From positions 1 through 6,776 of the forward strand of contig CALZQD010000095.1 of NCBI GenBank assembly GCA_945828175.1: a stretch of DNA of 6,776 bases, read 5' to 3'. Made by a program: the position numbers and the translations under genes. This document shows positions 1 through 5,302 of this stretch, piece by piece. Below the pieces are notes generated by a model that was given only the letters and a program-made list of their open reading frames with translations, searched no databases and was not told the DNA's origin. Position 1 is the stretch's first letter. Each line of letters starts with the position of its first letter. The DNA comes from an uncultured Bacteroidales bacterium. GTDB taxonomy: Bacteria; Bacteroidota; Bacteroidia; Bacteroidales; Muribaculaceae.

Positions 1-30
1 CTTCTATTCTATCCGTTGAACTACCGGAGC
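1..30 (-). tRNA. tRNA gene, 5' part only (probably tRNA-Arg)
   Basis: Read on the minus strand, the first 30 bases form the 5' part of a tRNA. They give a seven-base acceptor strand GCTCCGG, then TA at positions 8-9, a D arm GTTC-AACGGATA-GAAT that pairs correctly and carries the conserved A14 and GG, then A26 and the start of the anticodon stem (GAAG). The anticodon and 3' half lie outside the window, so the amino acid cannot be read. The 5' half resembles Bacteroidetes tRNA-Arg genes from memory; that identity is inference. The 5' end is at position 30, with a matching promoter just upstream. Confidence 0.75.
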
Positions 31-55
31 GGCAATCGGCCTTTTTACGGCACTG

Positions 56-87
56 CAAAGTTAAGTGTTTAATTCGAGACTGACAAA
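56..87 (-). promoter_or_regulatory. Bacteroidetes-type promoter for the partial tRNA
   Basis: On the minus strand, a -7 box TAACTTTG (positions 63-56) fits TAnnTTTG exactly. A -33 box TTTG (87-84) lies 20 bp upstream of it. Transcription would start near position 50, about 20 nt before the tRNA 5' end. The -33 box sits inside an inverted repeat shared with the opposing promoter. Confidence 0.6.
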
Positions 88-103
88 TTTTGCTTATTGT
101 CAG
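80..103. repeat. Perfect 7-bp inverted repeat between divergent promoters
   Basis: CTGACAA (80-86) and TTGTCAG (97-103) are exact inverted copies separated by 10 bp. The dyad covers the -33 boxes of both divergent promoters, which is where an operator would be expected. With no T-run following, it does not look like a terminator. No regulator is known to match it, so an operator role is inference. Confidence 0.45.
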
Positions 104-119
104 ACATTGACTAATTTTG
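89..119 (+). promoter_or_regulatory. Promoter of the MalY/PatB-AroA operon
   Basis: A -33 box TTTG (89-92), a 19-bp spacer and a -7 box TAATTTTG (112-119) match the Bacteroidetes housekeeping consensus exactly. The expected start site is near 125, leaving a leader of only about 20 nt before the ATG at 145. That is too short for a riboswitch or attenuator, so control would have to act at the promoter. It is the only clear promoter ahead of the four-gene operon. Confidence 0.65.
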
Positions 120-144
120 TAATCACACATTCAACCGATACCAA

Positions 145-1368
145 ATGAAAAAATACAATTTCGACACGGTGATCGACCGCCGGGGCACTTCTTCGATGAA
201 ATACGAGAACCTCGACGCCGTCTTCGGTCGTCACGACGTATCACCTCTCTGGATCGCCGACCTCGACTTCGCCGTCTGTCCCGACATAGTCAAGACACTG
301 CGACAGCGCCTCGACCATCCCATCCTGGGCTATTTCGCCTGTCCCGACAGCTACTGGAACGCCGTGATGTCGTGGCTCGAACGCCGCCATGGCCTCAAGA
401 CCGAGCGCGAGCAGCTCGCCTTCATCCCCGGCGTGGTCAAAGGCATCGGCTACGCAATCAATTTCTTCTCACGCCCGGGCGACAGAATCGTCATACAGCC
501 GCCTGTCTACCATCCGTTCAGAATGGTCATCGAGGGCAACGGCCGTCAGGTGGTCGAAAATCCGCTTGTCTTCGACGGCGAGAACTATACGATGGACCTC
601 GAGGGTCTCGAAGAGGTCGTCAGCCGCGAGAAGCCGACGATGATGATACTCTGCAACCCCCACAACCCCATAGGCATACAGTGGAGCGCCGAAACGCTGG
701 CCCGCGTGGCAGCCATCTGCCGCAGCCACGGCGTCACCGTCGTCAGCGACGAGATTCACGGCGATCTGGTGCTCTACGGCAAACCCCATATTCCCTTTGT
801 CGACGTCAGCGACGACGCCCGCGCAGTCGGCGTGACCCTCGGCGCACCGTCGAAGACTTTCAATATCCCCGGCCTCGTCAGCTCGTGGGTTCTCGTCAAA
901 GACCCGACTCTGCGCGAAGGCTTCTTCCACTGGCTCGAGGTCAACGAGTTCAGCGCCCCGATGATGATTTCGGCTCTCGGCGCCGAAGTCGCCTACAACC
1001 ATGGCGAGCAGTGGCTCGACGAGATGGTTGAGTATGTCGAGGACAACATCGACTTCGCCATCAATTTCGTCGACCGCCATATCCCCGGTGTCAGAATCAT
1101 ACGCCCGCAGGCATCGTTCCTCCTTTGGGTCGACTTCCGCGGCCTCGGGCTGTCTCAGAACGAGCTGATGGACCTTCTGCTCGACAAAGCCCATATCGCC
1201 CTCAACGACGGCACGATGTTCGGCGCCCAGGGCCTCGGTTTCGCCCGCCTCAACGTCGGCACACCGCGCACGGTTCTCGCCACGGCCCTCGAACACATCC
1301 GCGAAGCTGTCGTCAGCATGCCCTCGCACACGCAGCATGCCGCCGTGGCTGACGCCATAAACAAATAA
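145..1368 (+). CDS. patB: MalY/PatB family PLP-dependent cystathionine beta-lyase / aminotransferase
   Basis: This is a fold-type I PLP enzyme of the MalY/PatB group. Known members cleave cystathionine or cysteine C-S bonds to homocysteine or sulfide, pyruvate and ammonia in the cytoplasm. Visible family marks are the N-terminal PLWIADLDF (34-42), PPVYHPF (119-125), CNPHNPIG (170-177), SDEIH (201-205, Asp202 facing the PLP ring nitrogen), the Schiff-base lysine Lys237 in SKTFNIPGL, and the carboxylate-binding Arg368 in FARLNVG. At 407 residues it is slightly longer than the usual ~390, with a short unconserved C-terminal tail. The ATG at 145 lies about 20 nt after the predicted start site, has no Shine-Dalgarno sequence and fits the family N-terminus. 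It is first in the operon, and aroA starts 4 nt after its stop. The substrate (cystathionine, cysteine, or an amino-transfer reaction) cannot be decided from sequence. Confidence 0.93.
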   Translation: MKKYNFDTVIDRRGTSSMKYENLDAVFGRHDVSPLWIADLDFAVCPDIVKTLRQRLDHPILGYFACPDSYWNAVMSWLERRHGLKTEREQLAFIPGVVKGIGYAINFFSRPGDRIVIQPPVYHPFRMVIEGNGRQVVENPLVFDGENYTMDLEGLEEVVSREKPTMMILCNPHNPIGIQWSAETLARVAAICRSHGVTVVSDEIHGDLVLYGKPHIPFVDVSDDARAVGVTLGAPSKTFNIPGLVSSWVLVKDPTLREGFFHWLEVNEFSAPMMISALGAEVAYNHGEQWLDEMVEYVEDNIDFAINFVDRHIPGVRIIRPQASFLLWVDFRGLGLSQNELMDLLLDKAHIALNDGTMFGAQGLGFARLNVGTPRTVLATALEHIREAVVSMPSHTQHAAVADAINK

Positions 1369-1372
1369 AACG

Positions 1373-2632
1373 ATGAATTTAAGAATCTTACCACCCGACG
1401 AGATACTAACGGCCACAATCGAGCTGCCGCTGAGCAAAAGCGTCAGCGCCCGCACTCTCATCATCGACGCCATCGCCGGGCTGCCGCTAAGCGAACGTGT
1501 CGCCGACTGCGACGATACCAAGGCTCTCGCCGCAGCCCTCTCGGGCAATGCCGCCGAGGTCAACATTGGCGCCGCCGGCACGGCAATGCGCTTTCTCACG
1601 GCCTACTATGCCGCCCGGCCGGGCTGTGAGGTCACTCTCGACGGCGACGCCCGCATGCGTCAGCGCCCGATCGGGCGCCTCGTCGACGCCCTGCGCCGCC
1701 TCGGCGCTGACATCAGCTATGCCGGCGAAGAAGGCTTTCCGCCGCTCAGAATCAAAGGCAAAGTCCTCAGCGGCGGCGACATCGACGTCGACGCCTCGGT
1801 CAGTTCACAATATGTCTCGGCAATAATGATGGTCGCACCGCTGATGAGCGCCCCGCTGCGCGTAAATCTTCCGGGCGACGTCGTTTCGCGCCCCTATATC
1901 ACCATGACGGCCAAGATGATGGCCGAACGCGGCATCAGCGTCGACATCAATCCGACGCTAATCGCCATCGAGCCCGGCAGCTACACAGCCGCCACGACCG
2001 AAGTCGAGCGCGACTGGAGCGCCGCCTCCTATTGGTATGAGATTGCCGCCTTGACGGCAGGCTGGGTGACCTTGCCGGGACTCTCGCTGCCCTCGCTTCA
2101 GGGCGACAGCGCCCTCGCCGGCCTGTTCCCGCGCTTAGGCGTCCTCACCGAGTTTGAGGACGGCGCCGCCGAACTCTCAGCAACGCCCGACCTGTTCTCG
2201 CGCCTCGAGCTCGACATGAGCGACACGCCCGACCTCGTGCAGACTTTCGTCGTCACAGCCTGCGCCATCGGCATTCCTTTCAGACTAACGGGCGTCTCGA
2301 CCCTCAGAATAAAGGAGACCGACCGCATCGACGCCCTCTGCCGCGAGTTACTGAAAATCGGCTGCGTCGTCAGCGCCGAAGGCGACGACGTTATATCATG
2401 GGAATGTGTGCGCCGCCCGATTTCCGAGCTGCCGCGCATCGACACCTACGGCGACCACCGCATGGCTATGGCCTTCGCACCCCTGGCCGTCTTTATTCCC
2501 GGCATAATCATCAACGACATCGAGGTCGTCAGAAAATCATATCCCGACTACTGGGCGCATCTGACCGAAGCCGGCTTCAAGCTCATCGATGCCGCGACTC
2601 CATTAACCGAACTTAACGAAGAAGAAGCATGA
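1373..2632 (+). CDS. aroA: 3-phosphoshikimate 1-carboxyvinyltransferase (EPSP synthase)
   Basis: This enzyme joins shikimate-3-phosphate and phosphoenolpyruvate to give EPSP, the sixth step of the shikimate pathway to chorismate and aromatic amino acids; it is cytoplasmic. Motifs appear in the family order: KSVSAR (22-27), GAAGTAMRF (66-74), RQRPIGRLVDALRRLGA (96-112), SSQ (144-146), DTPD with catalytic Asp287, RIKETDR (312-318, catalytic Glu315), DTYGDHRMAMAF (357-368) and KSYPDYW (388-394). All main PEP- and S3P-binding residues seem present, and 419 residues is close to the usual ~427. The glycine-rich loop reads GAAGTAMRF where E. coli has GNAGTAMRP; this is probably a Bacteroidetes variant. 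It starts 4 nt after the upstream stop, and its TGA overlaps the next gene's ATG (ATGA), which suggests translational coupling. Confidence 0.96.
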   Translation: MNLRILPPDEILTATIELPLSKSVSARTLIIDAIAGLPLSERVADCDDTKALAAALSGNAAEVNIGAAGTAMRFLTAYYAARPGCEVTLDGDARMRQRPIGRLVDALRRLGADISYAGEEGFPPLRIKGKVLSGGDIDVDASVSSQYVSAIMMVAPLMSAPLRVNLPGDVVSRPYITMTAKMMAERGISVDINPTLIAIEPGSYTAATTEVERDWSAASYWYEIAALTAGWVTLPGLSLPSLQGDSALAGLFPRLGVLTEFEDGAAELSATPDLFSRLELDMSDTPDLVQTFVVTACAIGIPFRLTGVSTLRIKETDRIDALCRELLKIGCVVSAEGDDVISWECVRRPISELPRIDTYGDHRMAMAFAPLAVFIPGIIINDIEVVRKSYPDYWAHLTEAGFKLIDAATPLTELNEEEA

Positions 2633-3126
2633 CAGGCGCACTCATCATACTCGCAGCACTCATTGTCGTCGGCCTGATTCTGTATATCAACGAATATCTC
2701 GAGCACAAGCGCGACGCGGCGGCCGCCCCGACTGTCGTAGACCCCAAGGACCGCAAACCGGCCTCCGGCGGCGACATCCGGGAGGCTCAGGAAGCCGAGG
2801 GCAATCATGACAATCAGGATGGTGAATGCTGCGGCATGCACATCACCTGCGAGCGCGACTCGCTGCTGACGGCGCTCGCCGACAAAATCGAATATTACGA
2901 AGACGAGGAGCTCGACCGCTTCGCCGGACGCGCCGCCGACGCCTATTCGCCCAAAGAAATCGACGAATTCCGTGAAGTCCTGCTCACCCTCCGGCCCGAG
3001 GAAATCGCCGGCTGGGCGCGCAGCATACAGCTGCGGGGCATCACCCTACCGAGTGACGTGTGCGACGAACTTCTGATGATTGTCGCCGAGGCCCGCGCCG
3101 CAAAAACCAAGAATCAAGAGTCGTAA
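2629..3126 (+). CDS. Conserved membrane-anchored protein with a CCxxHxxC cluster, function unknown
   Basis: I do not recognise a characterised function. The 165 residues start with one hydrophobic segment (about 4-20), then NEYLEHKRD and a low-complexity acidic and Ala/Pro-rich linker (about 28-65). A compact motif ECCGMHITCERDSLL follows (66-80, with Cys67, Cys68, His71 and Cys74), then a mostly helical acidic domain (about 81-160) containing KIEYYEDEELDRFAGR and SIQLRGITLP. It resembles a protein family common in Bacteroidales, sometimes loosely labelled phospholipase; I see no lipase motif (no GxSxG, no HKD) to support that label. The Cys/His cluster could bind zinc, iron or an Fe-S cluster. 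The ATG overlaps the aroA stop by 4 nt, and the permease gene starts directly after its TAA, so co-expression with the metal permease is likely. The short N-terminal segment makes it a probable single-pass inner-membrane protein; its orientation is uncertain. Confidence 0.88.
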   Translation: MTGALIILAALIVVGLILYINEYLEHKRDAAAAPTVVDPKDRKPASGGDIREAQEAEGNHDNQDGECCGMHITCERDSLLTALADKIEYYEDEELDRFAGRAADAYSPKEIDEFREVLLTLRPEEIAGWARSIQLRGITLPSDVCDELLMIVAEARAAKTKNQES

Positions 3127-4446
3127 ATGTTAGAATATCTCGATTATCCCTTCTTCCGTCTCGCCCTAATCGGCGTGGTGCTCATCAGCATCAGCGCCGC
3201 GATGATCGGCACATATATCATCACCCGGCGCCTCGTAGCCATCTCGGGCGGCATCACCCACGCCTGCTTCGGTGGTCTCGGCCTCGGCTATTACCTCGGC
3301 CTCAACCCCGCCGTCATGGCCGGTGTGTTCGCCATCGGCTCGTCGGCCTGTGTCGAATGGCTCTCGTCCAAGATGAATATGCGCGAAGACTCGGCTATCG
3401 CCGTCATCTGGGCTGTCGGCATGGCCATCGGCGTACTCTTTGTCTTCATGACGCCCGGCTTTGTACCTGAGCTCAATTCGTTCCTTTTCGGCAACATCCT
3501 GACGATTTCGACCGCCGATGCCGTCGCTTTCGCCGTGTTCACCCTGTTGCTCGTGGCCTTTTTCGCTCTTAAATATCGCCAGATTGTCGTCTGCGCCTTC
3601 GACCGCGACTTCGCCACCGTCATCAACCTGCCCGTAAAATTCATCTCATATACGATGACAGCCATGATTGCCGTCTGCATCGTCCTGACGATCAGACTCG
3701 TCGGCGTCATGCTCCTGATGTCGATGCTCTCGCTGCCGATGATGACCGCCGAAGTCTTCCATAAGGATTTCGGCAGAATGATGATAGTCTCAGTCATCAT
3801 CTCGGTGCTCTGCGGCGTAGCAGGCCTCTTTGTCGGCACCCTCATCGACGTGCCCTGCTCGGCCATCATCGTCATCATCATGGCCGCGGTCTATATCATC
3901 GCCCGCGTCATTAAAATCTTCGTCGTCCGCCGGCATGTCAGAGCCTCTGCGCTCAGTATCGCCATCGCTCTTTCGGCCTCGTTGCTCCTCTCTTCTTGCA
4001 TCACAAACGACACCGACAGCGATATCATCAGCGTTGGCGACCCGCTGCCGCAGTTCAGCGTCACTCTCGACAACGGTGCAACCGTCACGACCGATGACCT
4101 CCGCGGACATGTGTCGCTGATACTTTTCTTCTCGACCAAATGCTGCGACTGTCAGGAAGTCGTACCCATCGTCGACGAGATCTACAAGACCTATGCCGAC
4201 CGCATCACCTTCGTCGCCATCAGCCGCGCCGAAGGGCCCGAAGAAGTCGCCCGCTTCTGGCAGAAAAACGGCCTCACGATGCCCTACGCCGCGCGCCCCG
4301 ACCGCGAGATCTACAACCTCTTCGCAACGTCCGTCGTCCCCCGCATCTACATCAGCGACCCCGCCGGCGTCGTCAGCTACATCATGACCGACAACCCCAA
4401 CCCCGACCGCGCCACCCTCACCACCGCCCTCGACAAACTGCTATAA
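3127..4446 (+). CDS. Metal ABC transporter permease (ABC-3/ZnuB family) fused to a lipobox and TlpA-like thioredoxin domain
   Basis: Residues 1 to about 268 are a polytopic ABC-3 family permease (ZnuB/TroC/MntB type, for Zn, Mn or Fe import). Supporting stretches are ISGGITHACFGGLGLGYYLG (39-58), EDSAIAVIWAVGMAIGVL (87-104), FLFGNIL (119-125) and RLVGVMLLMSMLSLPMMTA (190-208). A basic stretch (RVIKIFVVRRHVR, 260-272) then leads into a second signal-like hydrophobic segment ending in the lipobox LSSC (288-291). The remainder is a TlpA/ResA-like thioredoxin domain (about 302-439) with GDPLPQF (304-310), FFSTKCCDCQ (334-343; CxxC is Cys339-Cys342) and cis-Pro405 in SVVPRIYI. The frame is open throughout; 439 residues is about 170 more than a normal ABC-3 permease. 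The ATG abuts the upstream TAA. No ATPase or binding protein is in the window. Alternatives are two proteins joined by loss of a stop and start, an assembly error, or cleavage at Cys291 that frees a lipoprotein. The permease and thioredoxin calls are firm; whether the fusion is real is uncertain. Confidence 0.9.
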   Translation: MLEYLDYPFFRLALIGVVLISISAAMIGTYIITRRLVAISGGITHACFGGLGLGYYLGLNPAVMAGVFAIGSSACVEWLSSKMNMREDSAIAVIWAVGMAIGVLFVFMTPGFVPELNSFLFGNILTISTADAVAFAVFTLLLVAFFALKYRQIVVCAFDRDFATVINLPVKFISYTMTAMIAVCIVLTIRLVGVMLLMSMLSLPMMTAEVFHKDFGRMMIVSVIISVLCGVAGLFVGTLIDVPCSAIIVIIMAAVYIIARVIKIFVVRRHVRASALSIAIALSASLLLSSCITNDTDSDIISVGDPLPQFSVTLDNGATVTTDDLRGHVSLILFFSTKCCDCQEVVPIVDEIYKTYADRITFVAISRAEGPEEVARFWQKNGLTMPYAARPDREIYNLFATSVVPRIYISDPAGVVSYIMTDNPNPDRATLTTALDKLL

Positions 4447-4674
4447 CCGAGCGCCGGGCAACCGCAGATTGCCGATTTACTCGTAGCCCTGACCGCCGAG
4501 GCGTTCAGGGTCACACCGCAGCAACAACCCGCGGCGCCCGCAGGCCGCCGATTGTCCTCATGCCGACTAAACTAATATTTTTGTCCCCTGCTCCAAGCTT
4601 TAACGAGGTACAGATAATTCCGATATCTCCGATAATTATAGTGGTATACTTTTCGATTACTATCTACACAAAAG
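4447..4674. other. Gene-free convergent gap, GC-rich then AT-rich
   Basis: No convincing gene is present. The first ~120 bp keep the GC-rich, coding-like composition and stay open for 42 codons in the permease frame after its stop, up to TAA 4573-4575. They contain a strong hairpin (4487-4510). From about 4565 the sequence turns AT-rich. It holds a plus-strand promoter-like TATTTTTG (4576-4583) with ATTG 21 bp upstream (4551-4554), and a direct repeat GATAATT at 4613-4619 and 4631-4637 (18-bp period) around CGATATC. A short 3' UTR plus regulatory or decayed sequence is the likely content. Confidence 0.5.
4487..4510 (+). terminator. GC-rich hairpin downstream of the operon, possible terminator or mRNA 3' end
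   Basis: CCCTGA (4487-4492) pairs with TCAGGG (4505-4510), and inside it CGCC (4494-4497) can pair with GGCG (4500-4503) across a single C/T mismatch. This strong hairpin begins 40 nt after the last stop of the plus-strand operon. It has no T-run after it, so it is not a textbook intrinsic terminator. It could stabilise the 3' end or act with Rho. Confidence 0.35.
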
Positions 4675-4715
4675 AGAAAAGCTAACTATCTTTTATTCAG
4701 ACAATTAGCTTTTCT
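4675..4715 (-). terminator. Long inverted repeat behind tRNA-Phe, probable terminator
   Basis: AGAAAAGCTAA (4675-4685) and TTAGCTTTTCT (4705-4715) are perfect 11-bp inverted copies around a 19-nt loop. In the tRNA direction (minus) the repeat begins 5 nt after the mature tRNA 3' end, and the second arm leads into the T-rich CTTTTGTG. That fits an intrinsic terminator for tRNA-Phe, although the stem is AT-rich and the loop long. It may also stop plus-strand transcription from the operon. Confidence 0.5.
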
Positions 4716-4720
4716 AAAAG

Positions 4721-4793
4721 TGGTGCCACCAGGAATCGAACCGGGGACACAAGGATTTTCAGTCCTTTGCTCTACCAACTGAGCTATGGCACC
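4721..4793 (-). tRNA. tRNA-Phe (anticodon GAA)
   Basis: The minus strand folds into a full 73-nt cloverleaf. The acceptor is GGTGCCA/TGGCACC, the D arm GCTC-AGTTGGTA-GAGC, the anticodon arm AAGGA-CTGAAAA-TCCTT with anticodon GAA (+ strand 4758-4760), the variable loop GTGTC, and the T loop TTCGATT. The discriminator is A73. CCA is not encoded (CTTTT follows), so it must be added after transcription, as is usual in this phylum. The T stem CCCGG/CCTGG contains one C51-U63 mismatch; the other helices pair fully. The gene stands alone between its own promoter and a probable terminator. Confidence 0.97.
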
Positions 4794-4810
4794 TTGTTGC
4801 TTTTGCGTTG

Positions 4811-4842
4811 CAAAGGTAGGGAGTTTTGTTGAATTGTGCAAG
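4811..4842 (-). promoter_or_regulatory. Promoter of tRNA-Phe
   Basis: The minus strand shows a -7 box TACCTTTG (4818-4811), an exact match to TAnnTTTG. A -33 box CTTG (4842-4839, three of four bases) lies 20 bp upstream. The -7 box is 17 nt from the tRNA 5' end, so the leader would be only about 10 nt. The region between it and the MerR gene stop holds no gene. Confidence 0.6.
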
Positions 4843-4943
4843 CGTTTTGCGATTTTTTTATTCGCTGAGGGGCGTTTTTGTTCCAAAATACTACCGCAAA
4901 CCATGGTTCAAAACCTTAAATTACAGCAGTTTGTAGCCTGTTC

Positions 4944-5279
4944 CTATTTTTTGTCTTCGAGGGCTTTGAGTAGGTCGGTGAGCTTGGCGCGGACGTCTTT
5001 GAGGCGCTCGATGGCGCGGTAGCGGCGGGTGACGCCGGTGCGGTTACGGCGTATCTCGGCCTCGGCTGCCTCGAGTTTAAGCCCTTTGTCCTTAACAAGA
5101 TAGAAGATCAGACGCAGGATTTCGATGTCGGCAGGGGTGTAGAAACGTGTGCCGCCGGTGTTGCGACGGGGCTTGACGAGGGTGAATTTGCTCTCCCAGA
5201 AGCGCAGGGTCGATGGCGGCACGCCGAGGATATCGGCGACTTCGCGTATCTTGTAGTATTTTTTTTCGATGTTATCCAT
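4944..5279 (-). CDS. Small MerR-family transcriptional regulator
   Basis: The 111-residue protein has an N-terminal MerR winged helix-turn-helix: YYKIREVADILGVPPSTLRF (8-27) followed by the wing RNTGGTRFY (39-47) and DIEILRLIFYLVKDKGLKLE (51-70). A basic, coiled-coil-like C-terminal helix (about 84-108) probably dimerises it. There is no effector domain and no cysteine, so it is not a metal or redox sensor of the classical type. I chose the ATG at 5279 because the MerR core begins just after it and it leaves a 19-nt gap behind the upstream M23 stop. Starts at 5321 or 5312 would add poorly conserved residues and overlap that gene. It is probably the second gene of an M23-merR transcript. Its target and ligand cannot be inferred; similar short MerR proteins are widespread in Bacteroidetes. 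Confidence 0.92.
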   Translation of the reverse strand: MDNIEKKYYKIREVADILGVPPSTLRFWESKFTLVKPRRNTGGTRFYTPADIEILRLIFYLVKDKGLKLEAAEAEIRRNRTGVTRRYRAIERLKDVRAKLTDLLKALEDKK

Positions 5280-5291
5280 GGCGGCAAGGCT

Positions 5292-5302
5292 TTGATTATC
5301 AA
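5292..5302. repeat. 11-bp palindrome over the M23 gene stop
   Basis: TTGAT-T-ATCAA is a perfect odd palindrome that covers the TGA stop of the M23 gene (5299-5301) and lies just before the MerR gene start. It might be an operator or a chance pattern; the arms are only 5 bp. Confidence 0.25.

Noticed and set aside
120..144. SAM or other riboswitch ahead of the MalY/PatB gene
   Set aside because: The leader behind the promoter is only about 20 nt, too short for any known riboswitch.
469..1599. 376-codon open frame on the minus strand opposite the MalY/PatB gene and start of aroA
   Set aside because: It is antisense to two clearly conserved genes, its protein has no recognisable motif and a skewed Val/Asp/Ala-rich composition, as expected for the shadow of GC-rich NNC codons.
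4140..4685. 181-codon plus-strand frame over the thioredoxin domain and the following gap
   Set aside because: It overlaps the real gene out of frame and is extremely Arg/Pro-rich, typical of a +1 shadow in GC-rich DNA.
4675..4793. tRNA-Phe as an integration (att) site, with the inverted repeat as a junction
   Set aside because: No integrase, no direct repeat of the tRNA 3' end and no mobile gene is found near it.
4686..4904. 72-codon minus-strand frame containing IAQLVEQRTENPCVPGSIPGG
   Set aside because: This peptide is the well-known translation artefact of a tRNA gene; the frame runs straight through tRNA-Phe.
4899..4915. AACCATGGTT palindrome and GGTT-CAA-AACC mini hairpin behind the MerR gene as a terminator
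   Set aside because: The stems are only 4-5 bp and no T-run follows in the minus direction; it is probably chance.
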